Position numbers and translations under genes: made by a program. This document shows, one piece after another, positions 44,182 to 53,821 of a DNA stretch of 64,000 nucleotides; within the stretch, counting starts at the first letter, position 1; every line of letters begins with the position of its first letter. This DNA is from an uncultured Methanospirillum sp. GTDB lineage: Archaea; Halobacteriota; Methanomicrobia; Methanomicrobiales; Methanospirillaceae. Location of the stretch: NCBI RefSeq assembly GCF_963668475.1, contig NZ_OY764544.1, positions 3,862,860-3,926,859 on the forward strand, given 5' to 3'. The notes under the pieces are model-generated. The model did not search any database and had not been told where the DNA came from. It saw nothing but the letters and a program-made list of their open reading frames with translations.

Positions 44182-47100
44182 ATGACTGATATTCATACCA
44201 TACTGCAGAAGGATCTAAAAAAACTCACCAACCCAGCAAATCTTCTCCAGGTTGCCTTCATCGTGGCTATCTTCATTGTTCTTTACCTCATAAGCACGAT
44301 AAATTACATCCTCTTTCATGGGGTCGTTGAACTCGCTGGTATCGCAGTTGCATTCTCAATCTTCATCATCATCTGGAATACCCGCAGTGACATCAACGAT
44401 GCATTTTTCCTGATTGTGGGCATCTCGTTCCTCTTCATCGGAGGAATTGATCTTGTGCATACCCTTGCGTATAAAGGGATGGGAGTATTTCCCGGAAACA
44501 GTTCGGACCTCCCTACCCAACTCTGGATTGCAGCACGATACTTCCAGAGCATCACGTTCCTTATAGGGGCACTCTTCATTGGCAGATCGATTACCAAAGA
44601 CCGGAAATATGATGCCGGGATTATCATCACAGCCTGCACGGCTGCCTGCACCCTGTTCTTTCTCAGCATCTTTGTATGGCAGAACTTCCCGCACTGCTTC
44701 ATCGAAGGCAACGGGCTCACCCCGTTCAAGATCGCAAGCGAGTATCTCATCTCACTTATCCTTATTGCCACGATTATTATCCTGTACCTGAGACGAGAAC
44801 ACTTCGATCATAAAGTCTGGCAGTTCCTTATTGCTGCGCAGGTATTCCTCATCCTTGGCGAACTGGCATTCACTTCCTATGTCTCAGTATTCGGGTATAT
44901 GAACCTGCTCGGCCACCTCTTCCGGCTCATATCAGTCTACCTGTTCTACCGGGCATTTATCGTTATCAGCCTGACCCGGCCATATGACCTCCTCCTTCGC
45001 GATCTGAAAGAGAAGGAGGATGCACTGCAGGAGAGCGTGGAACGGTTCCGGGCGGTCTTTAACCAGACATTTCACCTGATGGGAGTTCTGGACCCTCAGG
45101 GAACCCTGGTGGAAATCAACACCGTTGCTACCGAATATCTCCGAGCCGAACATATCGATCCCGTATCCGAACTGGGAAAACCATTCTGGCTTACGCCGTG
45201 GTGGACGCATGATCCTGCCCAGCAAGAACAGCTGAAAGAGGCGATAACCCGTGCCGTGGCCGGTGAGATGGTACGCCTCGAGACCACCCATCCTCTCAGC
45301 AAAGATCTGATACATATCGATTTCTCGTTAAAACCGGTGAGGGATATCCATGGTAATACCGTGCTCCTCATCGCGGAAGGATGGGACATCACTGATCGCA
45401 AGCGGGCGGAGGTGGCGTTGCGGGCAAGTGAGGAAAAATACCGGCTTATTGTAGAGAACAGCCGGGATCTCATCTATATGCTGAACGCTAGGGGAGAATT
45501 TCTTTATGCATCTCCATCTTTCCACACCGTGCTTGGGTACCATCCCGATGAGATTACCGGCCGCTCATTCGAGGACCTGATCCATCCGGAAGATCTGCCC
45601 AGGCTCCTGGAGGTTTTTCAACGCAGCCTTGAGGAAGATTACAGCACTCAGGGGACTGAATACCGTGTCCGCCATGCCTCCGGAGAATGGCGCTGGCATA
45701 TCTCCCGGGGTCATGTCGTCAGGGATACTGTCGGAAACATTAGTTATTTTATGGGTATCGCGTTCGATATCACGGACCGCAGGGAAGCCGATGAGGCCTT
45801 ACACCGGAGCGAGCAACGCTACCGGGAGATTTTTGATAATATATCAGAAGGGATCTACCTGTTGGAAGTGACAGAGGACGGGCGCTTTAAGAATCTTGAG
45901 GTTAATCCGGCGCTGGAGAAAAGTGTAGGGATCGCCAAGAGTGATCTCATCGGAAAATACGTGGATGAAACAGTATCTCCTGAGGCCGGTCGGGCGGTCG
46001 TTGCCAAGTACCGCCGGTGTGTTGATTCCGGGAAGACATATGAAGAGGAGATTGAGCTTGCCCTGCCGAACGGGACTCAGATCTTCCATTCATCGCTGGT
46101 CCCCCTGCGGAGCAATGAGGGTCGCATTGACCGCATCCTGGGAATCACGTATGATATCACTGAACGCAGGAAGATGGAAGATGCCCTGCGACAGAGTGAA
46201 GAGCGGTTCCGCACCATGAGTGAAACGTCACTCACCGGAATCTATATTTTCGTAGATGGAATTGTGAAGTACACCAATCCCACCTTTGCAAGGATTCTGG
46301 GGTATACTCCGCAGGAGATGATCGGCATGGATCCCCTGTCCCTTGTCCATCCCGAGGATCGTGCCTGGGTCCGGGAACGGATGGCGGCCCGTCTCAATCA
46401 TAAGGAAGCGAACAGCGTGTATGAATGCCGACTGATAACAAAGGACAACAGGACCATCTTTGTTAGTATTATGGGGGTGCTGATCCCCTACGAAGGCAGT
46501 CTTGCAATTTCGGGAAACCTGCTGGATATCACCGAACGCAAACAGATGGAAGATGCCCTGCGACAGAGTGAAGAGGAACTGCGAAGCCAGCTCGAAGAGA
46601 TCATCCAGGCCCAGCAGGAGCGGGAGAAGAGCGAAGAAAACTTCAGAATTCTTGTAGATAATGCCCCTGATGCGATTTATATCCAGACGAATAACCAGTT
46701 CCGATACCTCAATAACGCTGCCTTGCGGTTACTGGGCGCCATTTCAGCGGATCAACTGCTGGGTACAGATTTCATTGACCGTATCGATCCCTCGTTCCAC
46801 GAGCAGATCAGGGAACGGGTGAAAAACGTAAGAGAAAACCAGAAACAAGCTGAACTTCTTGAAGAGGTTTACCTGAAATTGGACGGTACTCCTGTGTATG
46901 TGGAGGTAAAAGGGGTTCCATTCGAGTTCCAGGGAGAACCCGGCGCCCTTGTCATGCTTCGCGATATTACGGAACGGAAACGGGCAGAAGCAGATCTAAT
47001 TGAGAGCGAAGAGAGGTACCGCACGCTCGTTGAAACCTCCTTTGACGGGATCGCCATCCACCGGGATGGGATCCTTATTTTTATCAACCGGACATGTGCC

Positions 47101-48393
47101 CGGCTCCTGGGTTCCAGCGATCCAGATGTGTTTATTGGAAAACCGGTCCTCGATTTTGTAGCTCCAGAATATCGGGAGCAAGTAGCACAGCGGGTGCAGC
47201 AAGCGTCGGGACGTTCCCAAGAGCTTATCCAGGAAAAGTTCAGGCGACTTGACGGGACAATTATCGATGTTGACGTCTCCACCACCCCAATTACATGGAA
47301 AGGGAACCCAGTTGCATATGTAACCTTCCGGGATATTACGGAAAAGAAACGGGCCGAGGAAGCCCTGCGGGAGAGTGAACAATTTACCCGTGAAATTATC
47401 CAAAATGCGAAAGAAGGTATTATAGTCTATGATCGTGACTTCAATTATCTCGCCTGGAATCCTTTCATGGAATCCTTCACCGGTATCAAAGCTTCAGAAG
47501 TATTAGGAAAAAACGGCTTTGACCTCTTCCCGCATCTGCAGGAGCAGAAAGTGGATATTCTGCTGCAGCGGGCGTTAAGCGGGGAAACCGTTCATTCACC
47601 TGATATCTCCTACCATATTCCGCAGACAAAAAAATCGGGCTGGGTATCGGGTATGTACAGCCCACATTTTAATGGCCAGGGAGAGATTATCGGAGTTATT
47701 GGTATTATCCATGACATTTCGGAGCGCAAACTTGCAGAGGAGGCGTTGTATCAGGCAAATAAAAAACTCAACCTGTTATCGAGCATCACAAGGCATGATA
47801 TCGGTAATGATATTCAGGTAATATTTGGGTACCTTGATTTTGCAATGGAAGAGCACCTGGATCCTCAAGTGAAAGGATTTATCGAAAAAGCACGGATTTC
47901 TGCACATAATATCGAGGAACAGATGGTATTCACCCGGGATTACCAGGATATCGGGGTACACTCACCGATCTGGCAGGATGTCAACAAGGTGATCTCTTAT
48001 TCGATCAAAACACTCGATATCAGCCCGGTTCAGATTCATATTGAGATATCAGGGGTTGAGATCTATGCTGATCCCCTTATCGAGAAAGTATTTTTCAATC
48101 TAGTTGATAATGCTAAGCGATATGGTGAGACGATTACCATGATTCGATTCTCCGGATATGAAGGGGAAGAAGGATATACCATCATCTGTGAGGATGACGG
48201 GGTAGGGATACCGGATAAGTTCAAATCGAAAGTTTTCAGACGTGAATACTATAAACATACCGGTTTTGGGCTTAATCTTTCACGAGAAATTCTTGAGATC
48301 ACCGGGATAACTATCACTGAGACGGGGGTTCCAGGAAAAGGAGCAAGGTTTGAGATTTTGGTGCCTGAGGGGAAATTCAGGAAGGTTGGATAA
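44182..48393 (+). CDS. Membrane-bound multi-PAS sensor histidine kinase
   Basis: A protein of 1403 residues. Residues 15-265 form a membrane sensor of about eight helices (MASE3-like; HGVVELAGIAVAFSIFIIIW, GIDLVHTLAYKGMGVF). Seven PAS domains follow, starting at about 285, 411, 539, 669, 818, 938 and 1061, each ending in a DIT(E/D)R(K/R)-type segment. The transmitter has the phospho-His box SSITRHDIGNDIQVI (about 1205) and an HATPase domain with NLVDNAKRYG, EDDGVGIPD and GFGLNLS. It is a complete kinase that could integrate several redox or ligand signals. No receiver gene is adjacent, so its partner is elsewhere. Confidence 0.92.
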   Translation: MTDIHTILQKDLKKLTNPANLLQVAFIVAIFIVLYLISTINYILFHGVVELAGIAVAFSIFIIIWNTRSDINDAFFLIVGISFLFIGGIDLVHTLAYKGMGVFPGNSSDLPTQLWIAARYFQSITFLIGALFIGRSITKDRKYDAGIIITACTAACTLFFLSIFVWQNFPHCFIEGNGLTPFKIASEYLISLILIATIIILYLRREHFDHKVWQFLIAAQVFLILGELAFTSYVSVFGYMNLLGHLFRLISVYLFYRAFIVISLTRPYDLLLRDLKEKEDALQESVERFRAVFNQTFHLMGVLDPQGTLVEINTVATEYLRAEHIDPVSELGKPFWLTPWWTHDPAQQEQLKEAITRAVAGEMVRLETTHPLSKDLIHIDFSLKPVRDIHGNTVLLIAEGWDITDRKRAEVALRASEEKYRLIVENSRDLIYMLNARGEFLYASPSFHTVLGYHPDEITGRSFEDLIHPEDLPRLLEVFQRSLEEDYSTQGTEYRVRHASGEWRWHISRGHVVRDTVGNISYFMGIAFDITDRREADEALHRSEQRYREIFDNISEGIYLLEVTEDGRFKNLEVNPALEKSVGIAKSDLIGKYVDETVSPEAGRAVVAKYRRCVDSGKTYEEEIELALPNGTQIFHSSLVPLRSNEGRIDRILGITYDITERRKMEDALRQSEERFRTMSETSLTGIYIFVDGIVKYTNPTFARILGYTPQEMIGMDPLSLVHPEDRAWVRERMAARLNHKEANSVYECRLITKDNRTIFVSIMGVLIPYEGSLAISGNLLDITERKQMEDALRQSEEELRSQLEEIIQAQQEREKSEENFRILVDNAPDAIYIQTNNQFRYLNNAALRLLGAISADQLLGTDFIDRIDPSFHEQIRERVKNVRENQKQAELLEEVYLKLDGTPVYVEVKGVPFEFQGEPGALVMLRDITERKRAEADLIESEERYRTLVETSFDGIAIHRDGILIFINRTCARLLGSSDPDVFIGKPVLDFVAPEYREQVAQRVQQASGRSQELIQEKFRRLDGTIIDVDVSTTPITWKGNPVAYVTFRDITEKKRAEEALRESEQFTREIIQNAKEGIIVYDRDFNYLAWNPFMESFTGIKASEVLGKNGFDLFPHLQEQKVDILLQRALSGETVHSPDISYHIPQTKKSGWVSGMYSPHFNGQGEIIGVIGIIHDISERKLAEEALYQANKKLNLLSSITRHDIGNDIQVIFGYLDFAMEEHLDPQVKGFIEKARISAHNIEEQMVFTRDYQDIGVHSPIWQDVNKVISYSIKTLDISPVQIHIEISGVEIYADPLIEKVFFNLVDNAKRYGETITMIRFSGYEGEEGYTIICEDDGVGIPDKFKSKVFRREYYKHTGFGLNLSREILEITGITITETGVPGKGARFEILVPEGKFRKVG

Positions 48394-48539
48394 TTAATTC
48401 CCTCCGATTACCTAAAATCTCCGCATGACCCCATTGTCTGAAAATTATGGTTCTTCCGCATTTCATGTGGGTAAATTTAACCCTAACTTGCCACATCGCA
48501 GAAAAATCATATTAATATAGTATCGATATTTGGGTCTCT

Positions 48540-48836
48540 TCTACCACTTCTCTTCAGCATCTGAATTTTCCCATTTATTGCCTCAACAATTCCATTACTG
48601 AAGCCGTTCGGTTGCACTATCTTCGAAGTAGTCAGGCATTATATATAACCGACGCTCAACGAATCCAAGGCAGTTTAACTGAAGGGCTTTGACTGCTATA
48701 CCGTGGCTTATTTTGTGCCCTAGTTTTTTGGGAATGTTTTTTTGTCAATTGTTTTGACAATCTTCAGATCATCGATCAGTCCGGCAATAAGTCCTAGATG
48801 AAAAACAGTTTCTATTGAACCGTCTATTATGACCAT
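48540..48836 (-). pseudogene. Fused transposase debris (IS1634-like start, ISL3-like end)
   Basis: Within the 719-base gap 48394-49112, the minus strand from ATG 48836 reads DLKIVKTIDKKTFPKN, then in another frame HKISHGIAVKALQLNCLGFV and YIMPDYFEDSATERL, typical of IS1634-type N-termini. Overlapping this, in a third frame, NGFSNGIVEAINGKIQMLKR matches the C-terminal SNGIVEGIN pattern of ISL3-type transposases. The middle is missing and several frame changes are present. It is a decayed insertion remnant, and no intact element remains. The rest of the gap shows nothing recognisable. Confidence 0.55.
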
Positions 48837-49112
48837 TATTCAATTAAAGGTCTATATCCTGATATTTAAGATTTCGGTACAAATCTCTATCGAATTATCA
48901 TTGTAACTGCCAAGTCACGGATCGATCTCTTCTTCTGACATATCTTCCCAGAGTCAGATCATCCGGTCCAGAAACCAGAGTATTCCCAGATAGATAAATA
49001 CTGCTCCCTGTCCGGTTATGATTGTAAAATAATAGATACTAATTCTGAGCATCAATTGAGATCAAAACTGGTGCTTAAGATCAATCTGATAATCAATTTT
49101 CCATTTTCACCA

Positions 49113-49814
49113 TTACTGGTCAACTCGATTCACATCCTCGCATTCAGAAACCACCGCACATGTCACTCTCTTCAAAGCATGGGTACTCTTCTCCCATAGT
49201 CCCGGATTTATCCCTTTCAACGAAGAGACGAGTTCTTCCAGATGAATAATCCCGGCCTTCTCCTTGTCACAAGTCTTCCCAAACCGGGGAGCCCGGCAGT
49301 TATGACAGATGGAGAGGGCAAATCGGTTCATTGCCTCCTGGTCAAATACCTGCCCGTTCAGTTCACGGGCTGCAGCATCTGTTGATCCACATGGCGATGT
49401 GCGGATCGACTGGCACCATACAATCCGTTCCCCATCCAGGAGTACATGAAAGACCGGCCTGCCAAACACCTTCGCATAGTCGTTGATCTGCCAGAACTTC
49501 GTGTTCGGAAGGAGAGAACACATCGTCTCCGGACCGATTACTGCCTGATTACATTCCCGAGCCTGGGCGATGAATCCCGGACCCAAGTTCACCCCGAGGA
49601 GGACCGGGACTCCGGTTTTCACCAGTTCCATTGCGATGTCGGGATGCCGAAGATACGAGAGGTAGAGATCGCAGGAAGGGATCGAAAGATCGAAATCATC
49701 CACAACCAGTGAGGAGGGAAATGGGAGAAGAATCCAAACGGTTGAAAACCGCGTTCTGATCTGCTCATACGCCCGTTCCCCATACTGGCCGTCACTCACA
49801 ATCCCGATCTTCAC
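49113..49814 (-). CDS. DUF166-family protein
   Basis: A protein of 233 residues. It starts MKIGIVSDGQYGERAYEQI, a Rossmann-like beginning. GVNLGPGFIAQARE and the cysteine-containing CHNCRAPRFGKTC are typical of archaeal DUF166 proteins, some of which are annotated as thymidylate-synthase-like without proof. It may bind a metal or cluster through the cysteines. It is transcribed away from the arsenic island. Confidence 0.8.
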   Translation of the reverse strand: MKIGIVSDGQYGERAYEQIRTRFSTVWILLPFPSSLVVDDFDLSIPSCDLYLSYLRHPDIAMELVKTGVPVLLGVNLGPGFIAQARECNQAVIGPETMCSLLPNTKFWQINDYAKVFGRPVFHVLLDGERIVWCQSIRTSPCGSTDAAARELNGQVFDQEAMNRFALSICHNCRAPRFGKTCDKEKAGIIHLEELVSSLKGINPGLWEKSTHALKRVTCAVVSECEDVNRVDQ

Positions 49815-49955
49815 TCTATCAGATTGTACATAGAGTGACTATTTTAATAAATATTGATATCTTTCCCGAACTTCATTCCGCCTCAAAAATTATCTAGCAA
49901 CTCATGAAATGCCGCAATATTTATGGAATGGATAGAAATTCCTTTACTGGTTTTT

Positions 49956-50369
49956 ATGACCCGGTTCGTTCGCATAATCATATTCTTCCTGACATTGTTC
50001 ATTCTTTCAGGAATTGCTACCAGTGTTACCCTGAATGAACCCTTGATTAATCAGTCGATTCCACGGAATCTCTCTGAAGTGGTCGAGGTTCCTGATGTTC
50101 AGTCCATACTCACCAATCCGAAACAATATTACGGAAAGACGATATCGCTCAAAGCAGTGGTTTCAATGACCTATCCAGAAAAAAAGCAGTTCAACATGGC
50201 TGACCGGGTCGGCTGTTCTCTCTGTACCGCAAAGAATGCGAAAAATTCTGTCATAATCTCGTATGCCGGAGAGATCCCAAAATACCTTGATATCATCCAG
50301 ATAACAGGAGAAGTAATCCCTGAGAAGAACAAAGGGTATCATATCAATGCTACCACCGTAAAGAAGTAG
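49956..50369 (+). CDS. Secreted/anchored small OB-fold-like protein
   Basis: A protein of 137 residues. The N-terminal hydrophobic stretch (RIIIFFLTLFILSGIATSV) is a signal peptide or anchor. The rest is a beta-rich domain (YYGKTISLKAVVSM, YLDIIQITGEVIPEKNKGYH) similar in outline to small OB-fold lipoproteins, with one CxxC-type pair (GCSLCTAK) that could bind metal or form a disulfide. The ATG at 49956 is chosen over an upstream start at 49923. Its position at the edge of the arsenic island suggests an extracytoplasmic metal or redox role. Confidence 0.6.
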   Translation: MTRFVRIIIFFLTLFILSGIATSVTLNEPLINQSIPRNLSEVVEVPDVQSILTNPKQYYGKTISLKAVVSMTYPEKKQFNMADRVGCSLCTAKNAKNSVIISYAGEIPKYLDIIQITGEVIPEKNKGYHINATTVKK

Positions 50370-50536
50370 AACGATGGTTTTTTCATGTACACTTTTTCTA
50401 ATCTCGTGATATCTCACGCTTCAGCGCAATTTATCGCTACATCCCCGGGTTTCAGTATCTTCAAACCATAAGTATTTACATGATTTCAATTAATACTGAG
50501 TTAGTTCACTATTGTGACGCCTACGGATGAATCAAT

Positions 50537-51604
50537 ATGTCTGCATTAAAACGACTGTCCTTCCTTGACACATATCTGACCCTCTGGATATTTCTGGCAA
50601 TGATTATCGGAATTGCGATTGGGTACTTCGCACCGGCAGCTCCAGCCTTCATTACCAGCCTCTCGGTTGGGACGACGTCGATCCCCATCGCAATCGGTCT
50701 GATACTCATGATGTATCCTCCTCTTGCAAAGGTCAGATACGAAGAACTCCATCTGGTATTCAAGGACAGAAAAGTCCTTGGACTCTCGCTTGTTCAGAAC
50801 TGGATCATCGGCCCGATTCTAATGTTTCTTCTGACAATACTTTTCCTCCGTGATCAGCCGCTCCTCATGTACGGTCTCATCCTTGTCGGGATAGCCCGGT
50901 GCATCGCGATGGTTATTGTATGGAACGACCTTGCCGGAGGAGACTGCGAATATTGTGCCGCCATCGTAGGATTGAACTCAATCTTCCAGGTCCTGTTCTT
51001 CTCCCTGTATGCATGGGTTTTCATCACCGTGCTTCCCCCGATCTTTGGGATCACAGGCACATCTGTATCGATCACAATGGTTGAGATAGCCATCAGTGTA
51101 TTTATCTATCTCGGCATTCCGTTTCTTGCCGGACTATTCAGCAGGATTATCCTCATAAAAAAGAAAGGAAAAACCTGGTATGAGACGGTCTTCATCCCAA
51201 GAATATCCCCAATCACCCTCATCGCTCTGCTCTTTACGATCATTGTTATGTTCTCCCTGAAAGGAGAATACATCATAACCGTCCCGTTCGATGTCATCAG
51301 GGTTGCTGTCCCTCTGGTCTGCTACTTCCTGATCATGTTCATGGCTACCTTCTGGATGAGCTGGAAAGCAGGCGTTGATTACCAGAAAACTGCAACCCTT
51401 TCATTTACCGCAGCTTCTAACAACTTCGAACTTGCAATTGCAGTTGCCATTGCGGTATTCGGGATTGCTTCACCAGTAGCCTTTGCAACAGTCATCGGCC
51501 CCCTGGTAGAAGTTCCGGTTTTAATCAGTCTTGTGAACGTCGCCCTTTATCTGAAGAAAAAGTGGTATAGTCAGAACGAGATGGGAGATTTATTTTTCTC
51601 CTGA
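50537..51604 (+). CDS. acr3: ACR3-family arsenite efflux permease
   Basis: A protein of 355 residues with about ten membrane segments. The diagnostic block GIARCIAMVIVWNDLAGGDC carries the Cys essential for arsenite transport in this family; FTAASNNFELAIAVAIAVFG is the second conserved helix. It exports As(III), and probably Sb(III), from the cytoplasm. Its stop overlaps the end of the convergent DGC-type pseudogene by 15 bases. Confidence 0.95.
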   Translation: MSALKRLSFLDTYLTLWIFLAMIIGIAIGYFAPAAPAFITSLSVGTTSIPIAIGLILMMYPPLAKVRYEELHLVFKDRKVLGLSLVQNWIIGPILMFLLTILFLRDQPLLMYGLILVGIARCIAMVIVWNDLAGGDCEYCAAIVGLNSIFQVLFFSLYAWVFITVLPPIFGITGTSVSITMVEIAISVFIYLGIPFLAGLFSRIILIKKKGKTWYETVFIPRISPITLIALLFTIIVMFSLKGEYIITVPFDVIRVAVPLVCYFLIMFMATFWMSWKAGVDYQKTATLSFTAASNNFELAIAVAIAVFGIASPVAFATVIGPLVEVPVLISLVNVALYLKKKWYSQNEMGDLFFS

Positions 51605-52078
51605 AGGCTGGTCCTTTCGGATATACTCATCCATAACTTTTTCCGCAACCAACTTTGCATACTCATCAAATGTTTCAGTAGAGACCTCATCGATCCCGAA
51701 TGGGAGCGATTCTTCATAGAGCGTATCGGCAAGGATGATCTCTGACTTGTAGTCAGGAAGCACTCCCTGCATCATCCGGGTTGTACATGAGACAAAGCAC
51801 CCTTCGATAGCAAGACATTTCTCTGCCCGTCTGACCAGATTTCGCTGGCCGGTATTCTTCGTGAAAGCACCGCCAAGACAGATCCGGACTGTTGCATCCT
51901 TGGCTATTTCGTGAGCGATCAGGTTTGCTGCCCGCCTTGATACTTCTCCCCGGGCACAGGCACCTTCGCAGGAGAGGATGGCGATCTTCGGGGGAGTGGT
52001 ACTGTTCTTTTCAGAGTACTCTTCACAAAGCCCGCAGGCACCCTCTATCTAGCGTATCTTAACGGTTTCATACTCCAT
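51590..52078 (-). pseudogene. DGC-type putative zinc-binding protein with in-frame TAG
   Basis: From ATG 52078 the minus strand reads MEYETVKIR, then TAG (52051-52049), then in the same frame IEGACGLCEEYSEK, LSCEGACARGEVSRRAANLI, EGCFVSCTTRMMQGV to the end at 51590. The cysteine blocks match the putative zinc-binding DGC proteins at 59111 and 59582. Only a 61-residue piece from ATG 51775 can be made without suppressing the stop. Pyrrolysine is not expected in this lineage, so decay is more likely. Confidence 0.7.
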
Positions 52079-52179
52079 TGGTTTCACCACTATGATATCA
52101 TCCAGAAAACGGGAAAAGGGATGATCTGCAATTCATTTTTTTATGAAATGAAAGGAAATGAATACATATGCCATCTCAC

Positions 52180-52197
52180 GGGAACATTCAGGTTCCC
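52180..52197. promoter_or_regulatory. Palindromic operator candidate before arsR
   Basis: GGGAAC-ATTCAG-GTTCCC is a perfect 6-6-6 inverted repeat ending 17 bases before the arsR ATG. Its position fits autorepression by the ArsR encoded next to it. It differs from the TTCAA-N6-TTGAA sites near the second ArsR. Confidence 0.5.
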
Positions 52198-52214
52198 TTT
52201 CAGGATGTGATAAT

Positions 52215-52592
52215 ATGGTAACCGCCCGGTGTTGTCCTGCTGATTGTGCTCTCCGGGAAGACTGGGAGGATGAACTGAACCAGGTGAAATCTGCTCTGGA
52301 AGATGAATCCGTTCTCCGAATGGAGCGGATGCTCAAGGTAATCAGCCATCCGCTCAGGCTGAAGATCCTCCTCATGCTGAGTAATCGTGATCAGTGTGTC
52401 TGTGAATTTATCTGGATCTTTAAAGAACCATCCACCCTGATCTCCAACCACCTGAAGATCCTCAAAGATGCCGGAATCATTGAGACCTACTACCGGTCAA
52501 ATCATAAGATTTACCGGTTCAAAGAAGATGCGGACCGGACGATTGTTACGTTCCTCCATCAACAGTGGAAGAAGAATACTAAACAACCATAA
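52215..52592 (+). CDS. arsR: ArsR-family metalloid-responsive repressor
   Basis: A protein of 125 residues with a winged-helix core (MLKVISHPLRLKILLMLSNR, then SNHLKILKDAGIIETYYR). The CVCEF pair lies in the recognition-helix region, where classical ArsR proteins bind As(III). Extra N-terminal cysteines (ARCCPADC) could take part in sensing. The ATG at 52215 is preferred because an AGGA site lies just upstream; a start at 52158 would place the operator inside the gene. It is 11 bases ahead of arsC. Confidence 0.9.
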   Translation: MVTARCCPADCALREDWEDELNQVKSALEDESVLRMERMLKVISHPLRLKILLMLSNRDQCVCEFIWIFKEPSTLISNHLKILKDAGIIETYYRSNHKIYRFKEDADRTIVTFLHQQWKKNTKQP

Positions 52593-52603
52593 GCGGTGTC
52601 CCT

Positions 52604-53014
52604 ATGAAACAAAACGTGCTCTTTATCTGTACTCACAATTCAGCCCGGTCCCAGATGGCAGAAGGGTATCTCAATGCAACGTATGGCGATCAATATCAAG
52701 GCCTGAGTGCCGGAACCGAGGTAACCCGGGTCCATCCCCTCGCTATCAGGGCGATGGAAGAGATCGGGATCGATATCACTCATCACCGGTCAAAGGCACT
52801 GATCGAGTTCTTTGACCTGGATATCGATCTTGTAGTGACTGTCTGTGATAGTGCCAATGCTGCCTGTCCGATGTTCCCTGGAGCAAAGCAGATGGTCCAT
52901 GTCAGTTTCCCGGACCCGTCAGGTGCGACCGGGAATGAAGAAGAGCAGATGAAGATCTTCAGGCAGGTAAGGGATGAGATCATCACCTGGATTGATGCAA
53001 ATCTTAAAAAATAA
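52604..53014 (+). CDS. arsC: Thioredoxin-type arsenate reductase ArsC
   Basis: A protein of 136 residues of the low-molecular-weight phosphatase fold. The P-loop is FICTHNSARSQMAEG (CX5R), and VCDSANAACPMF supplies the two further cysteines, seven residues apart, that relay the disulfide to thioredoxin. It reduces arsenate to arsenite in the cytoplasm. It is coupled to arsR and supplies the substrate of ACR3. Confidence 0.94.
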   Translation: MKQNVLFICTHNSARSQMAEGYLNATYGDQYQGLSAGTEVTRVHPLAIRAMEEIGIDITHHRSKALIEFFDLDIDLVVTVCDSANAACPMFPGAKQMVHVSFPDPSGATGNEEEQMKIFRQVRDEIITWIDANLKK

Positions 53015-53092
53015 TCTTTTTTGCATGAAAAGCCTTTTTCATCCGTCCTGCCTGGAACCCCCAACGGGGGACTGTTAGGGTTTTAGGGATGG

Positions 53093-53821
53093 TTATCCCA
53101 TAAACAGCAACGCGGTGAAATACAGACCTATCAAAATGAATATCACCGCTACGATTCTTCTGAACCAGACCTCGGCAGCCTGCACCTTTCCCAAAAAATT
53201 ACTGCACCGTTTTACCCCGGTGACGAGGAGCACCGAGAAGAGGATCACGGGCAGACCTGTTGCAAAGCCAAACGCCAGGGGAACTCCGATCGGATCCTGG
53301 GTACTCAGAGCCAAGGGAACGAGCATCCCGAAGAAAAGAACCGCACTGAACGGACAGAAACTCAGGGCAAAGAGGATACCCAGGAGAAAACTCCCGAGCA
53401 GCCCCTGATCTGACAACTTCTGGCTCATCCGTTCCTTGAGCTCCTGTAGCCCGGCATGTTCGAACCCGAAGGAGAGCGGGATGATCTCAAGCATGAGGAT
53501 ACCGCAGACGAGGAGGATCGGACCGAGGAGCAGATCGCCATACTCCTGCAGGAACAAGGCGATTGACTGAACATTCAATCCGCAGAGAACAATGAGAGCG
53601 GCGATGGCGACATACACAAACATCCGCCCAAGGCTGTAGAGCAGCCCGACGAGGATTGTGTACCTGCTGTCCCCGATCTTGCGGGAGACATACGCAATAG
53701 CGGTCACATTGGTTGCCATCGGGCAGGGGCTGATCGCCATCATCAGACCGATAAAGAACGCAGCGACGAGAGGAATATCACTGGTCCCCATCGCCTCCAT
53801 GAAACTCATCAGGTCCGTCAC
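53093..53821 (-). CDS. ArsG-like/CcdA-like membrane permease
   Basis: A protein of 242 residues with six predicted membrane helices. Two symmetrical motifs mark the CcdA/DsbD superfamily: LMMAISPCPMATNVTAIAYV and FALSFCPFSAVLFFGMLV. The subfamily fits ArsG, described as an exporter of aminoaryl arsenicals in the ArsEFG system. The start overlaps the ArsF-like gene by four bases. It may export a product of the ArsF-like proteins or carry thiol electrons; the sequence alone does not decide. Confidence 0.8.
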   Translation of the reverse strand: MTDLMSFMEAMGTSDIPLVAAFFIGLMMAISPCPMATNVTAIAYVSRKIGDSRYTILVGLLYSLGRMFVYVAIAALIVLCGLNVQSIALFLQEYGDLLLGPILLVCGILMLEIIPLSFGFEHAGLQELKERMSQKLSDQGLLGSFLLGILFALSFCPFSAVLFFGMLVPLALSTQDPIGVPLAFGFATGLPVILFSVLLVTGVKRCSNFLGKVQAAEVWFRRIVAVIFILIGLYFTALLFMG

